Positions 19,571 through 29,310 of a DNA stretch of 32,065 nucleotides are shown piece by piece. Position numbers and translations under genes: made by a program. The notes under the pieces are model-generated. The model was given only the letters and a program-made list of their open reading frames with translations, was not told the origin of the DNA and ran no database searches. This stretch comes from Fidelibacterota bacterium (lineage in GTDB: Bacteria; Fidelibacterota; Marinisomatia; SCGC-AAA003-L08; D37C17). How positions within the stretch are numbered: position 1 is the stretch's first letter; every line of letters begins with the position of its first letter. The stretch is taken from assembly GCA_002731795.1 (NCBI GenBank), contig PCCQ01000087.1, positions 1 to 32,065 on the forward strand, given 5' to 3'.

Positions 19571-20937
19571 GGAATCAAAAAAAAATACATTTCATAGGAA
19601 TAGGTGGCATAGGAATGAGTGGCATGGCAGAACTTTTAAATAACCTAGGGCACATTATTACTGGTTCAGATTTATCAGATTCTGATAGAATACAGCATTT
19701 AAAAGAAATAGGATTAGATATAAGTATTGGACATAATATTAATAACATAAACAATCATGATTTAGTTGTTTTCTCATCTGCTGTTAAATTAGAAAATCCT
19801 GAAATTATAGAGTCAAAAAGAAAAAATATTCCTGTCATAAAAAGAGCAGAAATGCTTGGAGAATTACTGAAAGTTAAACCTATTAGTATTGCTGTAGCTG
19901 GAACTCATGGAAAAACTACTACCTCTTCAATGTTAAATTCAATATTAACTAGGTCTGATCATAAGCCTACATTAATTGTTGGTGGAATAGTACAGGGATT
20001 ACTAGCAAACTCAATTTTAGGTGATGGAGATACTATTATCGTTGAAGCTGACGAATACGATAGAACTTTATTGTCTTTAAGAGCATCAATGTCAATAGTT
20101 ACCAATATTGACTTTGAGCACTCAGATTGCTATGAAAATATTGAAAGTTTAAAAGAAACATTTCTTTCTTTTCTAAATGCAACATCATTTTATGGAATAA
20201 ACGTCGTTTGTTATGATGATTTAAATGTTAAAGCAATTATAAATAATATAAAACGACCTTATATAACTTATGGAAAATCAGATGATTGTGATATTCGATA
20301 TGAGAATCCCGAATTTAGTGAGCATAAAACTACATTTGATTTAGTTATTGATCATTATAACCATGGCAAGTGTGAGCTTAGTGTCCCTGGCGAACATAAC
20401 ATTTTAAATTGTTTAGCTGCAGTTGGAATTTCAAAAGAGCTTGATATCTCAATTGATTTAATTAAAGAAGGTATAAAAAGTTATAAGGGTGTTAAAAGAA
20501 GATTTGAAATAAAATATAAAACTGAAAACAATATAACTATTGTAGACGATTATGCCCATCATCCATCTGAGGTAGATGCAACTATCAATACTGCTTTAGC
20601 AGGATGGAGTTTGAATAATCTTATTGTTGTATTTCAACCACATTTATATTCAAGAACTAAAGAATTTCAGAAAGAGTTTTCAGAGGTACTATCAAAAGCT
20701 GATATTGTAATTTTAACAGATATATATCCAGCTCGTGAAAAAAAGATTAAAGGAGTTAACTCAAATTTAATTCTTGATAAAATAGTTGGTAGTAAATCAT
20801 TTCTTGTGAAAAAAGATGAAGTAGCAAAGAAGATATCAAGTATTTGTTCTAACGATGATATGATAATTGTTATGGGGGCAGGAGATATTAGAAATATTAC
20901 AGATGATATATATAATGAAATTATAGATAAAAAATAA
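19564..20937 (+). CDS. murC: UDP-N-acetylmuramate--L-alanine ligase MurC
   Basis: IHFIGIGGIGMSGMAELL, VAGTHGKTTTSSML, VEADEYDRTLL, IVDDYAHHPSEV, FQPHLYSRTKEF. Confidence 0.97.
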   Translation: MLGNQKKIHFIGIGGIGMSGMAELLNNLGHIITGSDLSDSDRIQHLKEIGLDISIGHNINNINNHDLVVFSSAVKLENPEIIESKRKNIPVIKRAEMLGELLKVKPISIAVAGTHGKTTTSSMLNSILTRSDHKPTLIVGGIVQGLLANSILGDGDTIIVEADEYDRTLLSLRASMSIVTNIDFEHSDCYENIESLKETFLSFLNATSFYGINVVCYDDLNVKAIINNIKRPYITYGKSDDCDIRYENPEFSEHKTTFDLVIDHYNHGKCELSVPGEHNILNCLAAVGISKELDISIDLIKEGIKSYKGVKRRFEIKYKTENNITIVDDYAHHPSEVDATINTALAGWSLNNLIVVFQPHLYSRTKEFQKEFSEVLSKADIVILTDIYPAREKKIKGVNSNLILDKIVGSKSFLVKKDEVAKKISSICSNDDMIIVMGAGDIRNITDDIYNEIIDKK

Positions 20938-21656
20938 TGAAAGAAAATATTGATAAAATATTATATAAGCTATTAATACTGGGTACAGTTTTAATGATTT
21001 CATATGGAGCTGTAGATCAATTCATTGGAGAAAATAATATTTTTAAGATTGATAAGGTTATTTTTAGTGGATGTAATCTAATTGAACTGGAAAGTATTGA
21101 AAATCAATTTTCATTTATAAAAGATAAGAATATTCTTTCATTAAATGTTGATGATATTGAAATGAAGTTAGAGAATTATGATTTTATAGAAACTGCAAAG
21201 TTAATAAAAGTCTATCCCTCTACAATTATTATTGATATCATTGAGATCTCTCCAATTGGAATTTATAAATACAATAATAATAATTTATTAGTTGATAGCA
21301 ATAGTAATGGATTCTTATGTAGTTCAAATATATCGAGTTCAATTCACGTTCCAGAGATCAAAATTCAAAATGAAATAAATTTTGAAAATATTTTCAATAC
21401 ACACCAGTATAAAGCCTTAAAGCAGATTCATAATACAAACCCAAAATTATTTTATCAAATAAAAAATATCACTGATATAAATGATAAAATTTTAGTTAAT
21501 ACGCAAATGTCAAAAATATCATTTAATAAAGCACATTATATATTACAAATCAACCATTTAAATAAGCTTTTAATGCATTCTGATGAATATCAAAATTTTA
21601 ATTATATCAAATTTTCACATCTTGATATTGTTGTTAATGAAAGAGGATCAATATAA
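20937..21656 (+). CDS. ftsQ: FtsQ-type cell division protein (POTRA domain)
   Basis: N-terminal TM, FKIDKVIFSGCNLIELESIE (POTRA), ..YDFIETAKLIKVYPSTIIIDIIEISPIGIYKYNNNNLLVDSNG; between murC and ftsA. Confidence 0.85.
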   Translation: MKENIDKILYKLLILGTVLMISYGAVDQFIGENNIFKIDKVIFSGCNLIELESIENQFSFIKDKNILSLNVDDIEMKLENYDFIETAKLIKVYPSTIIIDIIEISPIGIYKYNNNNLLVDSNSNGFLCSSNISSSIHVPEIKIQNEINFENIFNTHQYKALKQIHNTNPKLFYQIKNITDINDKILVNTQMSKISFNKAHYILQINHLNKLLMHSDEYQNFNYIKFSHLDIVVNERGSI

Positions 21657-21658
21657 GT

Positions 21659-22933
21659 ATGGAAAATAAAAAAATAATTACAGGGATAGATATAGGTACT
21701 ACTAAAGTTGTGGCAGTAATAGCTGAAATTATCTATGAAGATAAGTCAACTATTGATAATAATGTCAAAGGAGTAAAAATTTTAGGACTAGGAGAACATC
21801 CATCAGATGGTTTAAAAAAAGGAATTGTTGTTGATATAGTAAAAACCACTAAGTCATTAGAGAACGCAATTAAGCTTGCTGAAGAAAAGGCCGACACTGA
21901 AGTGGAAGAGGTTTATGTAGGTATAACAGGTGACCATATTATGGGTATGAATTATAATGGAAAAATACCAATTAATAATGCAAATCAAATGGCTGGAATA
22001 GGTAAAGAAATATCGGAAAATGATGTGCAAAAGGTTTTAGAAGCTTCTCAGGCTATAAACGTATCTCCTGGAAAGCGAATACTACATACTTTATCTCAAT
22101 CATATGAAGTTGATGATCGAAAGGGTATCCAGAATCCAGTAGGGCTATCAGGTAATACTCTAGGGGTAAATGTTCATCTTGTAACAAGTTTAATAAACGT
22201 AGAAAAAGATATAGAGACATGCTTTAAAAAACTGGGAATTGGAATAAAGAAATTTGTTTTAGAACCACTTGCATCATCCTATTCAGTTTTAGACTCTAAT
22301 GAGAAAGAGCTTGGAGTTGCATTGATTGATATAGGTGGTGGCACGACTGATATTTTAGTTCATTATGATGGAGGTATAATGCATTCAGCTGCGATTCCGC
22401 AAGCTGGTAAAAATTTAACTTTTGATATTTCCCATAGATTTAAAACAACAATTGAACAGGCAGAAGAATTGAAAAAAAAATATGGAATTTCTAAAACTGC
22501 ATTAGCTACAAATGAGAAAATATTAATAAAAGGAGTTAAGGGTAGAGAGTCAGTTGAAATTAGTCAAAAGGATTTAGCAGAAGTTATAGAGCCACGAATG
22601 ATTGAAATACTTACAAAGTCATTAGAGCAAATTAAAAAAAGTAATGTAGCCAACAAACTGAATTTTGGAGTTGTAATAACAGGCGGTGGTTCTCAACTTA
22701 AAAATTTAATTGATTTATCTCAAGAGATTTTCAATATGCCTGTTAAAATAGGATTCCCAGAGATTATTGATAGTGAGGTATCTCAATATAAAAATAATCC
22801 AAGATACGCAACAGCTTTTGGAATTGTACAGTATGCCTCATCATGCAAAGCGGATGACTTTACAAGCAATGTAGATTTCAACGTAATAGACAAAATTAAA
22901 AAATTGATCAATAAACTAACAAATTGGTACTAA
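21659..22933 (+). CDS. ftsA: Cell division protein FtsA
   Basis: ITGIDIGTTKVVAVIAEI, GVALIDIGGGTTDILVHYDGG, VVITGGGSQLKNLIDL. Confidence 0.96.
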   Translation: MENKKIITGIDIGTTKVVAVIAEIIYEDKSTIDNNVKGVKILGLGEHPSDGLKKGIVVDIVKTTKSLENAIKLAEEKADTEVEEVYVGITGDHIMGMNYNGKIPINNANQMAGIGKEISENDVQKVLEASQAINVSPGKRILHTLSQSYEVDDRKGIQNPVGLSGNTLGVNVHLVTSLINVEKDIETCFKKLGIGIKKFVLEPLASSYSVLDSNEKELGVALIDIGGGTTDILVHYDGGIMHSAAIPQAGKNLTFDISHRFKTTIEQAEELKKKYGISKTALATNEKILIKGVKGRESVEISQKDLAEVIEPRMIEILTKSLEQIKKSNVANKLNFGVVITGGGSQLKNLIDLSQEIFNMPVKIGFPEIIDSEVSQYKNNPRYATAFGIVQYASSCKADDFTSNVDFNVIDKIKKLINKLTNWY

Positions 22934-22948
22934 ATAAAAGGAGAAAGT

Positions 22949-24193
22949 ATGTTAATTGAACCTGGAAATCTGATGGATCAAAAAGCAAGAATAGTTGTTG
23001 TCGGTGTTGGAGGAGGAGGTGGAAACGCCCTGAATCGAATGATTGAAGAGGGAATGAATAATGTTGACTTCATTGCCATTAATACTGATGCTCAAGATTT
23101 AGAATACAATAATTCTCAAACTAAGTTACAAATTGGAAAAGAACTTACTCAGGGGCTAGGAGCTGGTGCAAATTCGGATATTGGCGAGAAAGCAGTTGAA
23201 GAGAATAAAGAAGTAATTATAAAAACACTTTCAACCGCAAATATGGTATTCATAACTGCAGGAATGGGAGGAGGAACTGGTACTGGAGCTGCTCCAGCAA
23301 TTGCTGCTATTTCTAAGGAGCTTGGAATTTTAACTGTTGGGGTTGTAACACAACCATTTATGTTCGAAGGTCCAATGAGAAAAAAAAGAGCAGATAAGGG
23401 AATAAAAGAATTGAAGAAAAATTGTGATACGCTACTAGTTATTCCAAATGAAACTCTTCTAGAGATTACTGATTTAAAAGCTACTGTGAAGGAATCTTTC
23501 AAAATAGCTGATACTGTATTACTCCAAGCTACAAAAGGCATATCTGATTTAATTAATGTTCCAGGGTTAATTAACTTAGATTTTGCTGATGTTAGTAGAG
23601 TTATGCAGGATGGAGGAGAAGCAATAATGGGCTCAGGTATTGCAAGAGGAGAGGAAAGAGCTATCCTTGCTGCACAAGAGGCTATAAACTCCCCATTACT
23701 CCAAAACAAGAGTATTAAGGGAGCAAGAGGAGTATTAATTAATATTACAAGCTCCGAGGATTTGGGTATTCATGAATTGAACCAAGCATCTGATTTAATT
23801 TATAAGGCAGCTGGATATGATTCAGATAATGATTATGATCAAGAGCATGGTGAAATTATACATGGATTTACCGTGGACAATTCATTAAATGATGAAGTTA
23901 GAGTTACAGTTATAGCCACAGGTTTAGATCAGCCTGAGGAACAAGAATCTCAAAATATTCAAGAGGTCCAAAAACAGGAAAGAAGATATCAAATACCAGA
24001 TCATGATTATAATAACCCTCAAACATCAATCGACATTTTAAATAGCAATAGATCTGAAAGTGTAATTGATGATGGTAAGCCAACTGAATCTATCAGCGAA
24101 GAAATAAGCACTGTTGAAAATTCTGAGGATATTCCAGTTTTTGGAGATGATTTAGATGTGCCTACTTACCTTAGAAATAGATTGGGTGACTAG
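22949..24193 (+). CDS. ftsZ: Cell division protein FtsZ
   Basis: IVVVGVGGGGGNALNRMIEEG, tubulin signature GGGTGTGAAP, FEGPMRKKRADKG, C-terminal conserved peptide-like LDVPTYLRNRLGD; AGGAGA-type SD upstream. Confidence 0.98.
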   Translation: MLIEPGNLMDQKARIVVVGVGGGGGNALNRMIEEGMNNVDFIAINTDAQDLEYNNSQTKLQIGKELTQGLGAGANSDIGEKAVEENKEVIIKTLSTANMVFITAGMGGGTGTGAAPAIAAISKELGILTVGVVTQPFMFEGPMRKKRADKGIKELKKNCDTLLVIPNETLLEITDLKATVKESFKIADTVLLQATKGISDLINVPGLINLDFADVSRVMQDGGEAIMGSGIARGEERAILAAQEAINSPLLQNKSIKGARGVLINITSSEDLGIHELNQASDLIYKAAGYDSDNDYDQEHGEIIHGFTVDNSLNDEVRVTVIATGLDQPEEQESQNIQEVQKQERRYQIPDHDYNNPQTSIDILNSNRSESVIDDGKPTESISEEISTVENSEDIPVFGDDLDVPTYLRNRLGD

Positions 24194-24197
24194 AAGA

Positions 24198-26324
24198 CTA
24201 TCTTATAATTGATAATTTACCTGCAGTATTTATTGACTCCTCGTCAATTTTAATTTCTGCAGTATAGAAATAGGTGCCGTTTGGTAAAAGATTTGAATTA
24301 GAGTCACTACCATCCCATTCTATTGATATAAAATTTTGATTAGATTCATCTGCAAGCTCCATTAATAAAGTTCCATCTTGAGAATAGATCTTAATTTTTG
24401 TTTTAACTGAATAATTTTCATTATTTTGTAATTGAAATGTAAAAAAAGTTCTTTCAGAGAATGGATTAGGGAAATTAAAAAGATTATATACCTCACTAGA
24501 TTTTTCCATTATATTAATTTTAAGGCTATCAACAGTTTTATTATTAGCATTATCCCAAGTTTCAATATAAAGTGTATTCTGACCATTAAAATCAATAGGT
24601 GCTCCAATTTTACATAGAAGATTATTGCAAGATTCAATATACGTGCAATCTTCTGGGTTTACATTAATGTAATTGGATTCATTATTAAACCAATACCTTG
24701 TTGCATGACCAATATTTTCTGATGTATTTACTCCCAACGAATCTGATATTACTATGCTTATCGTATCATTCTTAGAAACTATTGAATTTGAAGTAATTTC
24801 ACTTTCATTTGAATAAAAATCAATCCGTGGACCAGATTCATCATTTATAAAATCATTAGAGGTTTGGATATATATTGGACCGGAGAAAGAAATATTATTA
24901 TCAAGCTGCTCTTGATAAAATTTAATTTCAATATATTCATTTGAAACTAGATCAATTGGAGGGATGTAGCATGTATTACCTTCAAAATTATTTTGATAGA
25001 TAATTTTTGGAGAATAGTAAAATGAATAATTTAGTTCATTATCACCATCTGTATAATTGAGTTCAATTTTTGGTTCTTCATTTAAAATTTGTAAAAATTG
25101 ATAATCATTATTAAGTGATGCTGGCTCTAATGGATAGGATTCTAATAGATTGACATTATTGCTATATTCAATAATAGAGTTATCTAATTTAGCTAGTGGC
25201 ATTGGTATCGCAGGATCACCAAGTATATCATAGAGATATCCACCATCGCAATTGCTTGTGTAGTGAAAGTTACTTGAATGAGAATCATAGAGGTGGTTTT
25301 TTGAGTTAAGAAATAAATCTCCTAGACGAATTAAACCTTGCCCATCAAGAATGTACTCTCTTATATCTCCATAAAAATTATCTAAAAATTTTTTATTGAT
25401 TGCCTTACTTATTGATCTAGTGGCTCCCAAAATAGCAATGGCACCATTAGTTTCTAGTAGTAGAGACTCGGACATAGAGTCAACATTATCGTATCTACCA
25501 AAATAGCAAGTACCAGCTATCCATATTGGTAGCTTAGAATCTGGTATATCAATAATGTTAATATCTCTATCCTTATCAATGATATGTTCAGCTGCCCACG
25601 TTTCTGGATCACCGTGTCCTATATAATTAATTATTGCGGCTCCGCTATTTAAGTAGTTAATAATATCATCGGTTAAGGTAGGTAGCCTTCTTTCAGATCC
25701 AGAATATTCAGCTTCGTACATTGGTCCATATAAAGTTTTGGTAAAAGATATATCTGAAATTTTTTGATATATGGAGTCAGAATAGATTGTATGTTGAATT
25801 TCACTTTGCAATGAAGAATTATTTTTAATTTCATCATCTGAAATTAATAATATTTTACTCCTCCATGCGCCATTTGATGTTGATTCAATATAATCTTTTA
25901 GTTTTAAGCTATATTCTATTGCTTTAGAAGGGATAGATGTTGGGATTCTTCCAGTTGCTAGCCTAGGTGGTGAAGATTGATCAGTGGAGCTAAAAAAATC
26001 ATCAGATGGATACTCATCTTGTCCATTTCCGCAGTTTACAGCCTTTGTTGGACTAGGAATATCATTCTCATCACCGATGATTAATAAATATTTTAAGCTA
26101 GAATTTTCAGAAATTTTATAATCTAAATAATCATTGATTGACATGCTCATGGTATCAATTAACGCAAGCTCCATATTTAAAAAATAGGTCTTTGAGGGAT
26201 CAGAATATATATCAATTATATTAGTAGCTGAATCTTTTAGATCATTTGTAGTAATTATTATATAATCTGTTGAAAGTAGAAAATTAAAAACATTAAAGAA
26301 TATAATTATTTTTTTAGAAATCAT
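24198..26324 (-). CDS. Peptidase family C25 (gingipain/PorU-like) with FlgD-like / T9SS-type C-terminal domain
   Basis: Signal-peptide-like N-terminus; candidate catalytic His in INYIGHGDPETWAAEHI and Cys in IAGTCYFGRYDN; SMSESLLLETNGAIAILGATRS as in PorU-type C25; C-terminal FNFPNPFSERTFFTFQL..IKIYSQDGTLLMEL..IEWDGSDSNSNLLPNGTYFYTAEI. Confidence 0.85.
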   Translation of the reverse strand: MISKKIIIFFNVFNFLLSTDYIIITTNDLKDSATNIIDIYSDPSKTYFLNMELALIDTMSMSINDYLDYKISENSSLKYLLIIGDENDIPSPTKAVNCGNGQDEYPSDDFFSSTDQSSPPRLATGRIPTSIPSKAIEYSLKLKDYIESTSNGAWRSKILLISDDEIKNNSSLQSEIQHTIYSDSIYQKISDISFTKTLYGPMYEAEYSGSERRLPTLTDDIINYLNSGAAIINYIGHGDPETWAAEHIIDKDRDINIIDIPDSKLPIWIAGTCYFGRYDNVDSMSESLLLETNGAIAILGATRSISKAINKKFLDNFYGDIREYILDGQGLIRLGDLFLNSKNHLYDSHSSNFHYTSNCDGGYLYDILGDPAIPMPLAKLDNSIIEYSNNVNLLESYPLEPASLNNDYQFLQILNEEPKIELNYTDGDNELNYSFYYSPKIIYQNNFEGNTCYIPPIDLVSNEYIEIKFYQEQLDNNISFSGPIYIQTSNDFINDESGPRIDFYSNESEITSNSIVSKNDTISIVISDSLGVNTSENIGHATRYWFNNESNYINVNPEDCTYIESCNNLLCKIGAPIDFNGQNTLYIETWDNANNKTVDSLKINIMEKSSEVYNLFNFPNPFSERTFFTFQLQNNENYSVKTKIKIYSQDGTLLMELADESNQNFISIEWDGSDSNSNLLPNGTYFYTAEIKIDEESINTAGKLSIIR

Positions 26325-26530
26325 ATTTGCCTTTTATACCATAATAATTCGATTATAAATAAAATTAATATAGTTTTCTATCTTATAGCTATAAATTTTG
26401 TTCCGAATTAAATTTTCACATCAATAGATATAAATATAATTTTATACTAAATTTTTGAATTTAACGACCTTTGATTATTTATAAAAATTCATTAAATTCT
26501 TTTCGAAAAAACATTAAAAATTTAGTCTAA

Positions 26531-29308
26531 ATGAGTCTTTATAAAGAATATATTAAGCAAATAGATGATCGAAAGAAACTAGGGTTGAGCCCCAAGCCCA
26601 TTGATGATGGTTTACTACTTGAAGAAATAATAAGTCAAATAAAAGATATTAAACATGAGGCAAGAAAGGCATCTATAGATTTTTTTATTTACAATGTGAT
26701 TCCAGGAACAACTACTGCAGCTTATGTAAAAGCTAAATTTTTAAAAGATATCATCGATGAAACTTATTATCTAGAAGAAATTTCTCCAGATTACGCTTTT
26801 GAATTACTCTCTCATATGAAAGGGGGCCCATCAATTGAGACTCTTATTGATTTCGCACTCAGTACCAATCCTTTAAACTCTAAAAAGGCAGCAGATATTC
26901 TTAAGACTCAAGTTTATTTATATGAGGCTGATATGGATAAGTTAGAGATTGCATATAATCAAGGAAATAAGGTCGCGGAAGATATTTTAATTAGCTATTC
27001 AAATGCAGAGTTTTTTACACAGCTCCCTGAGTTAGATGAAGAAATTAAAGTTGTAACTTATGTTGCAGGAATTGGTGATATATCTACTGATTTTTTATCT
27101 CCTGGAGGTGATGCGCATTCACGATCTGATAGAGAGCTTCATGGGCAGTCTATGTTTGAGCATAACACAAATCTTCAAAATGAACTTCTCGCATTAAAAG
27201 AACAGCATCCCGATAAAATAGTTATGCTAATAGCTGATAAAGGTACAATGGGCGTTGGATCTTCAAGAATGTCAGGAGTAAATAATGTTGCCTTGTGGGT
27301 TGGTAAGCAAGCTAGTCCTTATATCCCATTTGTAAATATTGCTCCAGTAGTAGCGGGTACAAATGGAATTTCTCCAATATTTTTAACTACTGTTAGTGTC
27401 ACTGGGGGAATTGGTCTTGATCTTAAGAATTGGATCAAAAAGAAAGATTCCAATGGTAATGTCGTTCTTGATTCAAATGATGACCCTGTTTTAGAAGAAG
27501 TTTATTCTGTTGAGACAGGAACAGTTTTAACTATTAATACAAAAGATAAAAAATTATATAAAGATAATGTTGAATTGTGTGATATATCTTCTGCCTTTAC
27601 TGCTCAAAAGATGGAGTTTATGAGGGCGGGTGGTTCATATGCGGTTGTATTTGGGAAAAAAATACAGTCATTTGCCTCAAAAGTTCTAAATATCGAAATG
27701 CCTAATGTATTTGCATCATCCAAAGAGATATCTCATGATTCACAAGGGCTTACCGCCGTTGAAAAAATATTTAATAAAAATGTTCTGGGCTCTTCATCTG
27801 ATAAGAATCTTCACGCTGGTTCTGATGTACGCGTAAAAGTAAATATTGTAGGATCTCAAGACACGACAGGATTAATGACATCACAAGAGCTTGAGGCGAT
27901 GGCTGCAACCACTATATCTCCTGTTGTGGATGGGGCTTATCAGTCAGGATGTCATACTGCCTCTGTTTGGGATACCAAGTCGCAGGAAAATATACCAAGA
28001 CTTATGAAGTTTATGAATGACTTTGGACTTATTACAGCCAGAGACCCTAAAGGTAAATATCACCCGATGACTGATGTAATACATAAAGTCCTAAATGATC
28101 TTACTGTAGATGATTGGTCAATTATTATTGGCGGAGATTCTCATACAAGAATGTCAAAAGGTGTTGCGTTTGGAGCAGACTCAGGTACGGTAGCACTTGC
28201 TTTGGCTACTGGAGAAGTTTCAATGCCAATCCCTGAATCTGTTAAAGTTACTTTTAAAGGAGAGATGGTTTCAAACTTGGATTTTAGAGATGTCGTTCAT
28301 GCCACTCAATCTCAAATGCTGGAAAAATTTGGTGGAGATAATATTTTTCAGGGAAGAATAATAGAAGTTCATATCGGTACGCTTCTATCTGATATGGCTT
28401 TTACATTTACTGATTGGACTGCTGAGATGAAGGCTAAGGCATCGATATGTATTTCAAATAATGAAACTTTAATTGAATCCCTTCAAATTGCAAAAAATAG
28501 AATAAAAATTATGATTGAAAAGGGTATGGATAATGAGATTCAGGTTCTTCAAGGACTGGTTGATAAAGCTGATCAACGAATCTCAGATATCAAATCGGGT
28601 AAAATTCCACCATTATCTCCAGATTCTGATGCCAAATATTTTGCTGAATTTGAAGTAGATTTAGATAAGATATCTCAACCAATGATTGCTGATCCTGATG
28701 TAGATAATGAAGATATCTCAAAAAGATATACTCATGATACAATAAGAGCATTATCTTTTTATGGAGGCAGTAAGAAGGTTGATCTTGGATTCGTTGGTTC
28801 ATGCATGGTCCACAAAGGCGACCTTAAAATTCTTGCTCATATGCTAAAAAACCTTGAAAAGATAAATGGTTCAGTTGAATTTAATGCGCCACTAGTTGTA
28901 ACGGCTCCAACTTATAATATTATAGACGAACTTAAAGAAGAGGGAGATTGGGATATCCTTCAAAGATATTCAGGATTCGAGTTTAATGATCAAGCCCCTA
29001 AGAATAATGCACGAACAGAATATGAGAATATGATGTATCTTGAGAGACCAGGATGTAACCTTTGTATGGGAAATCAGGAAAAAGCAGAGAAAGGTGATAC
29101 GGTTATGTCTACATCTACAAGGCTTTTTAAAGGTCGTGTTGTTGCTGATTCAGATAGAAAAAAAGGAGAATCATTATTGGCTTCAACTCCTGTTGTTGTG
29201 TTATCAGCTATACTGGGAAGAACTCCTTCTATTGAAGAGTATCGAAATGCAGTCTCTGGAATTAGTCTAACTAAGTTTAGTCCTCCTACAAATAGTTTAT
29301 ATTCATAG
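26531..29308 (+). CDS. acnB: Aconitate hydratase B / 2-methylisocitrate dehydratase
   Basis: N-terminal HEAT-like AcnB domain, ITARDPKGKYHPMTDVIHKVLND, DWSIIIGGDSHTRMSKGVAFGADSGTVALALATGE, Fe-S cysteines in SGCHTASVWD and RPGCNLCMGNQEKAEKGD. Confidence 0.96.
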   Translation: MSLYKEYIKQIDDRKKLGLSPKPIDDGLLLEEIISQIKDIKHEARKASIDFFIYNVIPGTTTAAYVKAKFLKDIIDETYYLEEISPDYAFELLSHMKGGPSIETLIDFALSTNPLNSKKAADILKTQVYLYEADMDKLEIAYNQGNKVAEDILISYSNAEFFTQLPELDEEIKVVTYVAGIGDISTDFLSPGGDAHSRSDRELHGQSMFEHNTNLQNELLALKEQHPDKIVMLIADKGTMGVGSSRMSGVNNVALWVGKQASPYIPFVNIAPVVAGTNGISPIFLTTVSVTGGIGLDLKNWIKKKDSNGNVVLDSNDDPVLEEVYSVETGTVLTINTKDKKLYKDNVELCDISSAFTAQKMEFMRAGGSYAVVFGKKIQSFASKVLNIEMPNVFASSKEISHDSQGLTAVEKIFNKNVLGSSSDKNLHAGSDVRVKVNIVGSQDTTGLMTSQELEAMAATTISPVVDGAYQSGCHTASVWDTKSQENIPRLMKFMNDFGLITARDPKGKYHPMTDVIHKVLNDLTVDDWSIIIGGDSHTRMSKGVAFGADSGTVALALATGEVSMPIPESVKVTFKGEMVSNLDFRDVVHATQSQMLEKFGGDNIFQGRIIEVHIGTLLSDMAFTFTDWTAEMKAKASICISNNETLIESLQIAKNRIKIMIEKGMDNEIQVLQGLVDKADQRISDIKSGKIPPLSPDSDAKYFAEFEVDLDKISQPMIADPDVDNEDISKRYTHDTIRALSFYGGSKKVDLGFVGSCMVHKGDLKILAHMLKNLEKINGSVEFNAPLVVTAPTYNIIDELKEEGDWDILQRYSGFEFNDQAPKNNARTEYENMMYLERPGCNLCMGNQEKAEKGDTVMSTSTRLFKGRVVADSDRKKGESLLASTPVVVLSAILGRTPSIEEYRNAVSGISLTKFSPPTNSLYS

Positions 29309-29310
29309 TT

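Noticed and set aside
23149-23709. 186-aa minus-strand ORF antisense to ftsZ
   Set aside because: Lies wholly inside the highly conserved ftsZ coding sequence; low-complexity Pro/Ser/Ala translation typical of antisense shadow ORFs; no family resemblance.
24432-24617. 61-aa + strand ORF within the C25 peptidase gene
   Set aside because: Antisense to the conserved sorting-domain coding region; no supporting features.
29040-29270. 76-aa + strand ORF inside acnB in an alternative frame
   Set aside because: Overlaps the conserved Fe-S region of AcnB; translation has no family features; likely chance.
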